DNA of 35,596 nt. It comes from Candidatus Caccousia avicola. Lineage in GTDB: Bacteria > Bacillota > Clostridia > Oscillospirales > Acutalibacteraceae. Both the position numbers and the translations under genes were made by a program. Shown here in pieces: positions 1 through 9,208 of this stretch. The notes under the pieces are model-generated. The model was not told the origin of the DNA. It ran no database searches and saw only the letters and a program-made list of their open reading frames with translations. Numbering within the stretch: position 1 is the first letter of the stretch; the number at the start of each line of letters is the position of its first letter. The stretch spans positions 1-35,596 of the forward strand of contig DVGZ01000085.1 in NCBI GenBank assembly GCA_018712435.1, in the 5' to 3' direction.

Positions 1-222
1 TCCAAGGTGATCTCCGCCAATGTCGACTTCTATTCCGGCCTGGTGTATGAGTGCCTGGGGATCCCGAGCGATCTCTACACGCCGCTGTTTGCCGTGTCCC
101 GCATCGCGGGCTGGTGCGCGCACCGGATCGAAGAGATCGAGACGTGCGGGCGGATCATGCGCCCGGCCTATCGTTCCCTGGCCCAGCAGAAAACGTACAT
201 TCCGCTGGACGAGCGCGGATAA
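1..222 (+). CDS. gltA: Citrate synthase, C-terminal fragment (5' end outside window)
   Basis: The first 73 codons, open from base 1 and ending in TAA at 220-222, give the C-terminus of a citrate synthase, which condenses acetyl-CoA and oxaloacetate to citrate. The visible motif NVDFYSG carries the catalytic aspartate of the family, and SRIAGWCAHRIEE followed by RPAY matches the conserved C-terminal region that contributes to the active site. The start and most of the protein lie upstream of the window. A strong hairpin follows at once, so this is the last gene of its transcript. The family call is firm; whether the host calls it gltA or citZ cannot be told from this piece. Confidence 0.9.
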   Translation, partial: SKVISANVDFYSGLVYECLGIPSDLYTPLFAVSRIAGWCAHRIEEIETCGRIMRPAYRSLAQQKTYIPLDERG

Positions 223-241
223 GCTCTGCCCGCGTCCATTT

Positions 242-322
242 GGCGGCCCGGTTTTCCAGCTTTTTCTCACCGCTTTTTGCGAAAAGGCGGTGCGGCAGAG
301 CGGGAAACCGGGCCGCTTTTGT
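242..322 (+). terminator. Intrinsic terminator after citrate synthase
   Basis: A long stem pairs GGCGGCCCGGTTTTCC (from 242) with GGGAAACCGGGCCGC (302-316), followed by TTTT. The loop itself holds a second hairpin (CACCGC with GCGGTG). It sits 20 bases after the citrate synthase stop. Confidence 0.75.
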
Positions 323-370
323 GTGTGCGCCGGATTTTTTTTCGTGGAAAAATTATAATTCTATAAAAGA

Positions 371-399
371 AATATACCCTTTCCCGGGCAGAGTATAAT
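371..399 (+). promoter_or_regulatory. Possible promoter of the membrane protein gene
   Basis: A perfect -10 hexamer TATAAT lies at 394-399, 33 bases before the ATG at 433, in an AT-rich stretch that contrasts with the GC-rich neighbours. No good -35 hexamer is found at the right spacing, so only the -10 is supported. Confidence 0.4.
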
Positions 400-432
400 A
401 GCAGAAGTATCAAGAAAACGGGAGTGTCGCCC

Positions 433-1401
433 ATGATTACAAAACGCATTTGGCGTATTTTTTGGATTACCCTTGTGATTGCCTTGCCCGTGCGCCTGTA
501 CCAGACGCTGTTTCTTCTGGAGGCGGACACGGGCTTTTATACAGACGGTTATCTGACGACGGCGATTGTCTTTATTGCCCTGATGGTGGGCTGTCTGCTG
601 CTGTATGCCGACACCGCCCGAAGTCCCGTGCCCGTGCCAGAGCTTCCGCTGCAAAGCCTGCCCGCGGCGGTGACAGCGATGTTTACGGGATTTTTGTTCT
701 GCGGACAGTCGCTGTTCAGCCTGCTTGGCGTGCCGAGCGTGGAGAACACGGTGATGAACGGGATTCTCGCGGCGGCGGGAATTCTCGCGGGCATTATCCT
801 GCTGGTGCAGGCCTATGGACATGCCGTGGGGAAAAATTTCTGGCGGGATCATCCGCTGCCCGCCCTGCTGCCTCCCCTGTGGGGCTGCGTCTGCCTGGTG
901 GCGCTGTTTATCACCTATTCCGGCTCCGTGAATATTGCGGAGAATGTGTACGACACCTTCTCGGTGGTGTTTCTGCTCCTGTTCTTCTTCGCTTACGCCA
1001 AGCTTCACGCGGGGATCGAGCCGGAGCGGAGCGCGCGGGACGCTGTGCGCTTCGGTCTGATGGCGATCCAGTTTGCCGTGGTCACAGTGGTGCCGGAGCT
1101 GGTGCTGCGCGTGATGGGCGTTTCTCCTGTGACCTCCTATCCGTTCGGTATGTATCTGATGAACGGCGTGGCGGCGCTGTTTGTTTTCTTTTTCCTTCTG
1201 GCCCTGCACCGCGCGAAGCCCGTTTCCCTGCCCGCGCAGGATGAGGACGGAGGAGAATCGGACGAAGGGGAGGAGGACGATCCCGGCGACGAAACACAGG
1301 ATTTTGCCGATCGGCTGAACGAGGCGTACGGAGCGACGGAAACCTTCCTTCCCAGGGAAAAAAGTCCCTTCCCAAAAAATAATTCTGAAAATGACCGTTA
1401 A
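433..1401 (+). CDS. Polytopic membrane protein of unknown function with acidic tail
   Basis: I do not recognise this 322-residue protein. It shows about eight hydrophobic segments (roughly residues 7-27, 42-60, 75-100, 108-128, 142-165, 172-193, 206-226 and 238-258), then a hydrophilic tail rich in Asp and Glu (around QDEDGGESDEGEEDD) that is probably cytoplasmic. ATG 433 is preferred because GGGAG at 420-424 lies 8 bases upstream; an in-frame GTG at 424 overlaps that site. It stands alone between the citrate synthase terminator and the gap promoter, so no operon context helps. It ends in a short basic/Asn-rich stretch. No catalytic or transport motif is visible, and a function should not be assigned. 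Confidence 0.75.
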   Translation: MITKRIWRIFWITLVIALPVRLYQTLFLLEADTGFYTDGYLTTAIVFIALMVGCLLLYADTARSPVPVPELPLQSLPAAVTAMFTGFLFCGQSLFSLLGVPSVENTVMNGILAAAGILAGIILLVQAYGHAVGKNFWRDHPLPALLPPLWGCVCLVALFITYSGSVNIAENVYDTFSVVFLLLFFFAYAKLHAGIEPERSARDAVRFGLMAIQFAVVTVVPELVLRVMGVSPVTSYPFGMYLMNGVAALFVFFFLLALHRAKPVSLPAQDEDGGESDEGEEDDPGDETQDFADRLNEAYGATETFLPREKSPFPKNNSENDR

Positions 1402-1417
1402 ATTTATATCAACCTAC

Positions 1418-2499
<1,082 letters not shown>

Positions 2500-2572
2500 G
2501 AATTTCTGTCGGGAAGGTTGTCCGTAAAAATGGATCACGACGTTTTTGCGGTCTGACCCCTTCTGACGTAAG

Positions 2573-2613
2573 CGCCCCTTTCCGGAGCTTCGGTTCCGGG
2601 AAGGGGCGTTTTT
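2573..2613 (+). terminator. Intrinsic terminator of gap
   Basis: CGCCCCTTTCCGG pairs with CCGGGAAGGGGCG around a short loop (2573-2608), followed by TTTTT. Strong, classic shape. Confidence 0.9.
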
Positions 2614-2652
2614 CTGTCTTTTTGTAAAAAAAGTCTTTCTTTTTTTATTTAG

Positions 2653-2664
2653 TTGATGTATCAT
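2653..2664 (+). promoter_or_regulatory. Candidate MarR operator upstream of the exporter operon
   Basis: TTGATGTATCAT is a near-palindrome (TTGAT / ATCAT around GT), 26 bases before the MarR start. Paired half-sites of this kind are typical of MarR autoregulation. A possible -35 TTGTAA lies at 2622-2627. The site would let the regulator control itself and the two exporter genes. The assignment rests only on position and symmetry. Confidence 0.45.
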
Positions 2665-2690
2665 CTATTTAGAGAGGGGGAGAAAACACA

Positions 2691-3203
2691 ATGGATGTGA
2701 CGCAGAGACGGATCAGCAAAATTGCGCGTGGGGTCCGGATCTTCACCAATCAGATCATGCGGCGGATGGGCGTCGGCCCCTCGGAGCTGGATGTGCTGCT
2801 TTATGTGCGGTGGCATCCGGGGACGACGCTGACGGAGCTGTGCCGGAAGCTGGAAATTGACAAAGGAGCGGCGGCGCGCCAGCTGGCCAGCTTGCAGACA
2901 AAGGGGTATCTGCGGCGGGAGCCGAACCCGGCGGACGGGCGCAGCCAGCTTTTGTTTGCAACGGAAAAGGGAGACGCCATCCGAAGTTCCAAGCAGCATC
3001 TGGAGGAGCTGTTTTATGAGTGGCTTCTGGAACCGCTCAGTCAGACGGAACAGGAGGAGCTGGCCCGGCTGCTGGAGATCGTGGAGCGCCGCTGCTGGGA
3101 GGAACGCCAGTCCGATTTTCCGCATGTCCGGGAGCGGTTTTTGGAGGAGGAAAAGCGGCGCGCGGAGCAAGAGCCGCGGACGGAGAAGAAGGGAGGAGAG
3201 TAA
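2691..3203 (+). CDS. MarR family transcriptional regulator
   Basis: This 170-residue protein has the winged helix-turn-helix layout of MarR repressors: a helical N-terminus, then LTELCRKLEIDKGAAARQL as the recognition region and a wing with NPADGRSQ, where the Asp-x-Arg pair is the MarR hallmark. The tail is long, charged and probably helical (many Glu/Arg residues to the end). A GAGAGGGGGAG site lies before the ATG. The stop is only 3 bases from the next start, so it is the first gene of an operon with the two ABC exporter halves. By analogy with other such trios it probably represses the exporter and releases on binding a toxic or aromatic ligand; the ligand is unknown. Confidence 0.9.
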   Translation: MDVTQRRISKIARGVRIFTNQIMRRMGVGPSELDVLLYVRWHPGTTLTELCRKLEIDKGAAARQLASLQTKGYLRREPNPADGRSQLLFATEKGDAIRSSKQHLEELFYEWLLEPLSQTEQEELARLLEIVERRCWEERQSDFPHVRERFLEEEKRRAEQEPRTEKKGGE

Positions 3204-3206
3204 GAC

Positions 3207-4964
3207 ATGCGATTGATCCTGCACTACATGAAGACCTATTCGCATAAAATCACGCTCTCCATGGTCATCAAGCTTCTTGGCGCTGTGACGGAGCTTCTGA
3301 TCCCGTATATCCTCGAATACCTCATCGACGAGGTGGTGCCGCTCGGAAAAATGGAGCAGGTGCTTTTGTGGGGTTCGCTGATGATCGTCACCGCGCTGAT
3401 CACCCGGCAGCTCAATGTGCTGGCCAACCGGATCGCTGTTGACAACGCGCACCGCGTTTCCTATGACATCCGGCAGGATCTCTTTACGAAAACGGCCAAC
3501 CTCTCCGGCGCGCAGTTTGACGCATTCGGTCTGCCGAGTTTGATCAGCCGCATGACGAGTGACAGCTACAATGTGCAGAGCTGCGTTCAGTCGCTTCAAA
3601 CCATGTGCGTGCGCGTGCCGATCATGCTGCTCGGCGGAATTGCCGTGACGCTGATCATGGATCCCGTCCTGTCCAGTATCCTGTGCATCATTACCCCCAT
3701 TCTGATCGTCGTTGTCCTGGCGGTGTCCCGGTACGGCATCCCGCTGTACCGTAAGGTGCAGGAACGGCTGGATGATGTGGTGCGGACCATGCGCGAGGAT
3801 ATCACCGGGATCCGCGTGGTCAAGGCGCTTTCCAAGACGGAATATGAAAAGGGACGCTTCGACCGCTATAACGGCGCGATGACGAAGGCGGATATCAAGG
3901 CCAGCACCATCATGGCCATTCCCGGCCCGTTCATGCAGATGTGCCTGAATGTGGGATTAACGCTGGTGGTGTGGATCGGCGCGCTTCGCGTCGACGCGGG
4001 ACAGATGAAGCCGGGCGTGATCCTTGCCTTTCTGACGTATTTCAACATGGTGATGCAGGGCGTCATGGGAATCAACCGGATTTTCATGATGACCAGCAAG
4101 GCCACGGCTTCCGCCAACCGCATCGGGCAGGTGCTGGCCGCGGATGTGGATCAGCGCATCCTTTCGCCTCAGGAGGCCAGACAGCCGGCGGGAGATGAAT
4201 TTATCCGCTTTGAACATGTGAATTTCAGCTATCCCGTGGCGGGGGAGAGCCGGGAACATTCCTTTGCGGGGGAGGAGCGCGAGCAGTGCCTGTATGAGAT
4301 CAGCTTTGCGCGCAAACGCGGCGAAAGTCTGGGGATTATCGGCCCCACAGGCTGCGGCAAGACGACGATCATCAATCTGCTCATGCGCTTTTACGACGTG
4401 GAGGATGGCGGCGTGTTCGTCGATGGCCGGGACGTGCGCACCTACGAGAAGGATGAGCTGCACCGGCGCTTTGGCGTGGTGTTTCAGAACGATATGGTGT
4501 TTTTCAACTCCCTGCGGGAAAACATCCGGTTCGGCCGCGATCTCGATGAAGCCGCCCTCATGCGCGCGGTGGAGGACGCCGTTGCCGCCGAGTATATTGA
4601 TTCGCTGGAGGAGGGCCTGGATTATCAGGCGGACATCAAGGGAGCAAACCTTTCCGGCGGGCAGAAGCAGCGGCTTCTGATTTCCCGCGCGCTGGCGGGA
4701 GATCCGGAGATTCTGATCCTCGACGACTCCTCCTCCGCGCTGGACTACAAGACGGACGCGGCTCTGCGCAAAGCGATTTTTGAGCATCACCGGAATTCGA
4801 CCACCATTATGGTGGCCCAGCGTGTGAGCTCGATCCAGTCGATGACGCACATTCTGGTGATGGACAACGGACACTGCATCGGCTACGGCACGCATGAGGA
4901 GCTTCTGCAAAGCTGTCCGGCCTATCAGGAGATTTACCAGGCGCAGATGGGCGCGCTGGCATAA
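3207..4964 (+). CDS. ABC exporter half-transporter, degenerate nucleotide site subunit
   Basis: This 585-residue protein fuses a six-helix type IV (ABC exporter) membrane domain (about residues 1-320) to an ATPase domain. Walker A is GPTGCGKTT (379-387), the signature is a full LSGGQ (482-486), and Walker B reads ILILDD with Asp507 where the catalytic glutamate normally stands. The switch histidine is Gln538 (in MVAQRVSSI). These two changes predict that its own Walker A/B site binds but poorly hydrolyses ATP. Its partner, 16 bases downstream, has the complementary pattern, so the two form a heterodimer like TM287/288, LmrCD or BmrCD. A charged insert (about residues 344-360, GESREHSFAGEEREQ) lies early in the ATPase domain. 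Substrate is unknown; the MarR regulator upstream suggests drug or metabolite efflux. Confidence 0.93.
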   Translation: MRLILHYMKTYSHKITLSMVIKLLGAVTELLIPYILEYLIDEVVPLGKMEQVLLWGSLMIVTALITRQLNVLANRIAVDNAHRVSYDIRQDLFTKTANLSGAQFDAFGLPSLISRMTSDSYNVQSCVQSLQTMCVRVPIMLLGGIAVTLIMDPVLSSILCIITPILIVVVLAVSRYGIPLYRKVQERLDDVVRTMREDITGIRVVKALSKTEYEKGRFDRYNGAMTKADIKASTIMAIPGPFMQMCLNVGLTLVVWIGALRVDAGQMKPGVILAFLTYFNMVMQGVMGINRIFMMTSKATASANRIGQVLAADVDQRILSPQEARQPAGDEFIRFEHVNFSYPVAGESREHSFAGEEREQCLYEISFARKRGESLGIIGPTGCGKTTIINLLMRFYDVEDGGVFVDGRDVRTYEKDELHRRFGVVFQNDMVFFNSLRENIRFGRDLDEAALMRAVEDAVAAEYIDSLEEGLDYQADIKGANLSGGQKQRLLISRALAGDPEILILDDSSSALDYKTDAALRKAIFEHHRNSTTIMVAQRVSSIQSMTHILVMDNGHCIGYGTHEELLQSCPAYQEIYQAQMGALA

Positions 4965-4980
4965 AGAGGAGGGAAAAACA

Positions 4981-6753
4981 ATGCCGCCCGGACCCCCAAG
5001 AGGAAAAAAGGAAAAACCAAAGGACGCAAAGGGAACGCTGCGCCGCATTTTTCAGTATATCATGAGCTACCGCGTTGCGGTGGCGGTTCTGCTGCTCTGT
5101 ACCTTTGCGAGCAACATCGGAAACCTGCTTGGCCCGACCTTCGCGGGCAAGGCGATCGGTGCGGCGGTCGGGAAGGGGCAGGTTGATTTTGATACCGTGG
5201 CCTATTACGCGCGGTGTATGCTGATCGCCTATGTGTTCAGCAATCTCATGTCCTTCCTGGTCAACCAGGCCATGATGCGCATTGGCCGCCGGATCGCCAA
5301 CAAGATGCGCCGCGACGTGTTTGCCAAGCTGATGGCTTTGCCGGTCAGCTATTTCGATCGCAATCAGGCGGGCGATATCATCAGCCGCGTCTCCTACGAT
5401 ATCGACGTGGTGACGACGAGCATCTCAGCGGATCTCGTGCAGATCCTGACAAGCGTTGTCACCGTGGTCGGCTCGTTTGTGATGATGTGTCTTATCTCCG
5501 CGCCGATGACCGCCTGTCTCTGCATCCCGATCCCGCTCGCCATCTTTTTCACCCGCTATATGGGAAAGCGCACCAGGCCGCTGTATTCCAAGCGCAGCGC
5601 GGCCTATGGCAAAATGAACGGCTATGTGGAGGAAATGTTTTCGGGACAAAAGACGATCCTGGCCTATGCCTATGAGGATGACGTTTGCAAAGAATTCGGC
5701 GGGATCAACCGGGAAGCCGCCGTGGCTTACCGGAACGCCGATTCGCTCGGCATGACCACCGGCCCGACGGTCGGCATGATCAACAATCTCGGCCTGTCGC
5801 TCATCGGTATGGTGGGAGCGGCTCTCTACATGCTCGGTATGGCGGGGATGGAGCAGATCTCCTCTTTTGTGCTGTATTCACGCAAATTCAGCGGGCCGAT
5901 CAACGAGATCGCCAATATCATGAACGAAATCTATTCCGCTCTTGCCGCGGCGGAACGCGTGTTCACGCTGCTCGATCAGCCGGAGGAACCGGCGGATCTT
6001 CCCGGCGCGGAGACACTCGGTCAGGTGCGCGGGGACGTCGAAGCGCGCCACGTCAGCTTCGGCTATCTGCCGGGAAAAATTGTCCTGCACGATCTGAACC
6101 TCAAAGCCAAGCCCGGCCAGACCGTCGCCATTGTGGGCCACACCGGCGCGGGCAAGACGACCATCATCAACCTGCTCATGCGTTTTTACGATGTGAACGC
6201 GGGGGAGATTCTGGTCGACGGCAAGGAGCTGCACGAGGTGACGCGCGATTCCCTGCGCCGGGCCTACGCGATGGTTTTGCAGGATACCTGGGTGTTCCAG
6301 GGGACGATCTTTGAAAACATTGCCTACGGCAAGGAAGGCGCAACGAAGGAAGAAGTGGTCGCCGCAGCCAAGGCCGCGCGCATCCATCACTATATCATGC
6401 GATTGCCGGAGGGCTACGACACCGTGATCAGTGAGGATGGCGGCAACATCAGCAAGGGCCAGAAGCAGCTGCTGACCATCGCCAGGGCCATGCTGTACAA
6501 CACGCAGATGCTCATTCTCGACGAAGCGACCAGCAACGTTGACACGAACACGGAACGCGAGGTGCAGCGCGCCATGCAGGAGCTGATGAAGGGAAAGACC
6601 TCCTTCGTGATCGCCCACCGCCTGTCCACCATCCAGCATGCCGACAACATTCTTGTCATGGAGCACGGCGAGGTAGTGGAACAGGGAACACATGAGGAAC
6701 TCATGCGGAAAAAGGGGACGTATTACAGGCTGTACGCCGCGCAGTTTGAATGA
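4981..6753 (+). CDS. ABC exporter half-transporter, catalytic subunit
   Basis: The 590-residue partner of the preceding gene has an exporter membrane domain (about residues 20-330) and an ATPase domain. Walker A is GHTGAGKTT (386-394), Walker B ends in the normal Glu515 (LILDEATSNVD) and the switch His546 is present (VIAHRLSTI). Its signature is degenerate, ISKGQ (490-494) instead of LSGGQ. Combining this Walker A/B with the partner's LSGGQ gives one complete hydrolysis site, while the reverse pair is defective. ATG 4981 is chosen because AGAGGAGGG lies just upstream; a longer in-frame reading from 4894 would overlap the previous gene and adds only basic non-family residues. The N-terminus (MPPGPPRGKKEKPK) is typical for this subunit. 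It is the last gene of the operon. Confidence 0.94.
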   Translation: MPPGPPRGKKEKPKDAKGTLRRIFQYIMSYRVAVAVLLLCTFASNIGNLLGPTFAGKAIGAAVGKGQVDFDTVAYYARCMLIAYVFSNLMSFLVNQAMMRIGRRIANKMRRDVFAKLMALPVSYFDRNQAGDIISRVSYDIDVVTTSISADLVQILTSVVTVVGSFVMMCLISAPMTACLCIPIPLAIFFTRYMGKRTRPLYSKRSAAYGKMNGYVEEMFSGQKTILAYAYEDDVCKEFGGINREAAVAYRNADSLGMTTGPTVGMINNLGLSLIGMVGAALYMLGMAGMEQISSFVLYSRKFSGPINEIANIMNEIYSALAAAERVFTLLDQPEEPADLPGAETLGQVRGDVEARHVSFGYLPGKIVLHDLNLKAKPGQTVAIVGHTGAGKTTIINLLMRFYDVNAGEILVDGKELHEVTRDSLRRAYAMVLQDTWVFQGTIFENIAYGKEGATKEEVVAAAKAARIHHYIMRLPEGYDTVISEDGGNISKGQKQLLTIARAMLYNTQMLILDEATSNVDTNTEREVQRAMQELMKGKTSFVIAHRLSTIQHADNILVMEHGEVVEQGTHEELMRKKGTYYRLYAAQFE

Positions 6754-6840
6754 ATTTTAGAAATCTTGCTCTTATTCATAAAAATAGAAAGCTCTTTTGA
6801 TACGAATATACAGGAAAATTGCGAAATACTTTAAAAATAG

Positions 6841-6869
6841 TTGCATGGAAAGGGTAAAATCTGTTATCT
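6841..6869 (+). promoter_or_regulatory. Promoter of the SGNH hydrolase gene
   Basis: TTGCAT (6841-6846), 17 bases, TTATCT (6864-6869) in an AT-rich intergenic region. It would start a leader of about 95 bases before the ATG at 6971. Confidence 0.6.
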
Positions 6870-6910
6870 TGTTCTTAGGCTTGTTTGAAAAGAAAAATGC
6901 CGGTATCAAG

Positions 6911-6953
6911 CCCTGTGCTTGTTTGATGCAGTCTGACAACGACAGGGGTTTTT
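6911..6953 (+). promoter_or_regulatory. Terminator-like hairpin in the leader of the SGNH hydrolase gene
   Basis: CCCTGT (6911-6916) pairs with ACAGGG (6942-6947) and TTGT with ACAA, separated by a 2x2 internal loop, with a 13-base loop. A GGTTTTT run follows directly (6948-6953). It lies between the promoter and the start codon, so it could attenuate the downstream gene; it may instead simply end read-through from the ABC operon. Confidence 0.5.
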
Positions 6954-6970
6954 GGGAAGGAAGATGAAGA

Positions 6971-7702
6971 ATGCAGAAAATTCGGGATCTATTGAAAGCA
7001 AAGGCAAACGACAACTGGGGGCAGGGCCCTTTGACCTTTGCGTTTTTGGGAGACAGCGTAACGCAGACCTGTTTCGAGCTGTATAAGAAATCCGACGGCA
7101 CCATCGACGCCTATTACGACGCGGACGCCGCTTACCATCTTTACCTCAAACGGATGCTGGCGATGCTGTATCCCAGCGTACCCGTCAACATTCTGAACGC
7201 GGGGATCGGCGGCGATAACGCGCCACACGGTCTGGAGCGGCTGGAACGCGACGTGATCGCGCATCACCCCGATCTGGCGGTGGTGTGCTACGGCCTGAAC
7301 GATTCCTGGGGAGGTCTGGACGGTCTTTCCACATACGGGGACGCGCTGGGTCAGATCTTCGACCGTCTCAAGGAAGCGGGGATCGAAACGCTTTTCATGA
7401 CGCCCAACATGATGTGCACGGAAATCAGCTGCCATCTGGAGGACGAAACAATCCTTGAAATGGCAAAAGGAGCCAGCGAGCTGCAAAATTCCGGGGTCAT
7501 GGACCGGTATATGGAGACAGCCAGGAAAGTCTGCGCGGAGCACGGCGTTCCGGTCTGCGACTGCTACGCACAGTGGAAAACGATGCACGAGGCCGGAGTC
7601 AATACGACGGAGCTGCTTGCGAACCAGCTGAACCATCCCACCCGGGAGATGAACTGGCTTTTCGCCGTTTCGCTTCTTCATTCCATTTTCAACGAACCGT
7701 AA
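6971..7702 (+). CDS. SGNH/GDSL-family hydrolase (esterase-like)
   Basis: This 243-residue protein has the SGNH hydrolase blocks: block I FLGDSVTQ with nucleophile Ser29, block II Gly in NAGIGGDNA, block III VVCYGLNDSWGG with the oxyanion Asn, and block V LNHPT with His222. There is no signal peptide, so it acts in the cytosol. Such enzymes deacylate sugars, lipids or other esters. The Asp usually three residues before the histidine is Gln219 here, so the triad may be only a Ser-His dyad or use another acid. GGAAGGA lies before the ATG. It stands next to a convergent alpha-fucosidase gene, which makes removal of O-acyl groups from glycans a reasonable guess but no more. Family call firm, substrate unknown. 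Confidence 0.85.
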   Translation: MQKIRDLLKAKANDNWGQGPLTFAFLGDSVTQTCFELYKKSDGTIDAYYDADAAYHLYLKRMLAMLYPSVPVNILNAGIGGDNAPHGLERLERDVIAHHPDLAVVCYGLNDSWGGLDGLSTYGDALGQIFDRLKEAGIETLFMTPNMMCTEISCHLEDETILEMAKGASELQNSGVMDRYMETARKVCAEHGVPVCDCYAQWKTMHEAGVNTTELLANQLNHPTREMNWLFAVSLLHSIFNEP

Positions 7703-7703
7703 G

Positions 7704-7740
7704 AAAAAATGGGCGGATCGCTTGCGAAAAGCGTCCGCCC
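7704..7740 (-). terminator. Terminator of the alpha-fucosidase gene (minus strand)
   Basis: GGGCGGA (7711-7717) pairs with TCCGCCC (7734-7740), with inner CGCTT/AAGCG pairing. On the minus strand the stem is followed by a run of six T (plus strand A-run 7704-7709). The plus strand lacks a T-run after the stem. Confidence 0.75.
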
Positions 7741-7768
7741 GATGATCTGCTTTAACACAGAACCGACA

Positions 7769-9085
7769 TTATTTGAGAAATACTTCAATGACGGGAACGA
7801 GCACGTTCGGCTCCACGACGGGAAGCTTGACGGCGAGAAGATCGTCGCGCTGCGTGCAGCCCTCGCTGAAATGGGAAATTTGTTTTTCTTCAAACAGCAG
7901 CTCGCTGCCGTCGTGCAGGAACTGCATGTAGTCCACCTTTCCCGCAAAGCCGTTCAGCTCCAGGTACTGATAGGGATACTCAAACAGGTGGATATACAGC
8001 CGCTTTCCATCCTCGCTCTGAGTGAATTTGCAGCCGTTCGGGCAGAGGGCGAGGTATTCCGGCTCCGCCATGGTGCAGCCGTAAATGGAGCGGCTGTTAT
8101 ACTTCATCCAGTCGGCGTAGACCTGAAGCGCCGCTTCGGCCCGGCTGTCGAAATAGCCGCGCGAGGTGGGGCCGACGTTCATCAGAAGGTTTCCGCCGAT
8201 GGAGACGGTGTTGATCAGCATCTGGATCAGCATTTTGGGGGATTTCCATGTCATTTCATCCCGGTAGTAGCCCCAGGAGCCGGAGAAGGTCTGGCAGGCC
8301 TCCCAGGTGACCAGCTCGCCGGTCTCCTTGTGGCGCGGCCATTCCAGCAGCTGGTACTGCTCCGGCGTCCAAAGATCCTGCTCGATTTGCGCGCGGTTGT
8401 CGATGATGATCCCGGGCTGAAGCTTTCTCGCGACGGCGATCAGCTCCTCGGATTCCCATTCGTTCTTTCCCTTTCCCTGCATCCAGTCGGGGAAGTTGGG
8501 CTGCTTGTCATAGGAAAAATCGAACCAGAGGATGTCGATTTTGCCGTAGTTGGTGAGCAGCTCCGTGACCTGGTTGCGCATGTATTCGGCGTAGCGGTGC
8601 ATATCCCGTCCCTTGGATTTCTCAAACGCGTCGGGATCGTCGCGGCGCGGGTGGAGATGGTCGATGGGGAAATCCGGATGGTGCCAGTCGATCAGCGAAT
8701 AGTAAAATCCGATGTGCAGCCCCTCGGCGCGGAACGCGTCCACATATTCGCGGATCAGATCCCTGCCCGCGGGCGTGTTGGTGCATTTGTAGTCGGTATA
8801 CTGGGAATCAAACATGCAGAAGCCCTCGTGATGCTTGGTGGTCATCACGGCGTATTTCATTCCGGCGGCCTTGGCCTGTCTGGCCCATTCCTTCGGATCA
8901 TAGAGATCGGGATCAAAATACCGAAAATATTGATCGTATTTTTCTTCCGGGATTTTTTCGTTGGTTTTCACCCACTCATGGCGCGCCGGCATGGAATACA
9001 GGCCCCAGTGAATGAACATACCGAAACGGTCGTGCCGGAACCACGCGGTGTCGCCCGGGGTGCTTTTTGTGATATAGCTGGACAT
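7769..9085 (-). CDS. Alpha-L-fucosidase, glycoside hydrolase family 29
   Basis: This 438-residue enzyme removes alpha-linked L-fucose from oligosaccharides. GH29 features are clear: WFRHDRFGMFIHWGLYS with His26, TTKHHEGFCMFDS with His85-His86, YYSLIDWHHPDF, and KIDILWFDFS, whose Asp189 is the probable nucleophile. The C-terminal part after about residue 340 is a small beta domain (VIEVFLK end). No signal peptide is present, so it works on imported sugars in the cytosol. The start at 9085 is set by GGGAGAGGAG just upstream and by the family N-terminus; the frame stays open far upstream (to 9778) but that extension overlaps the AraC gene and is not coding. It has its own promoter and terminator and diverges from the AraC regulator that may control it. 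Confidence 0.93.
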   Translation of the reverse strand: MSSYITKSTPGDTAWFRHDRFGMFIHWGLYSMPARHEWVKTNEKIPEEKYDQYFRYFDPDLYDPKEWARQAKAAGMKYAVMTTKHHEGFCMFDSQYTDYKCTNTPAGRDLIREYVDAFRAEGLHIGFYYSLIDWHHPDFPIDHLHPRRDDPDAFEKSKGRDMHRYAEYMRNQVTELLTNYGKIDILWFDFSYDKQPNFPDWMQGKGKNEWESEELIAVARKLQPGIIIDNRAQIEQDLWTPEQYQLLEWPRHKETGELVTWEACQTFSGSWGYYRDEMTWKSPKMLIQMLINTVSIGGNLLMNVGPTSRGYFDSRAEAALQVYADWMKYNSRSIYGCTMAEPEYLALCPNGCKFTQSEDGKRLYIHLFEYPYQYLELNGFAGKVDYMQFLHDGSELLFEEKQISHFSEGCTQRDDLLAVKLPVVEPNVLVPVIEVFLK

Positions 9086-9145
9086 AAGACGTCTCCTCTC
9101 CCTTGCGGTTGGGGATGCAGATTCGTTTGCTCCCCTTTTACCGTA

Positions 9146-9174
9146 ATGATACTGGGGAATCTGAATGATTTCAA
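9146..9174 (-). promoter_or_regulatory. Promoter of the alpha-fucosidase gene
   Basis: On the minus strand TTGAAA (9169-9174), exactly 17 bases, TATCAT (9146-9151). It lies between the divergent fucosidase and AraC genes, about 60 bases before the fucosidase start, which fits control by the AraC protein. Confidence 0.7.
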
Positions 9175-9208
9175 GGGAAGAAACAATAAAAAATATGGAG
9201 GTTTTGCG

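Noticed and set aside
7709-9208. Long upstream extension of the AraC frame to a 767-residue protein
   Set aside because: The extra part lies opposite the clear GH29 gene and has no family match; the AraC start at 9209 has its own ribosome site.
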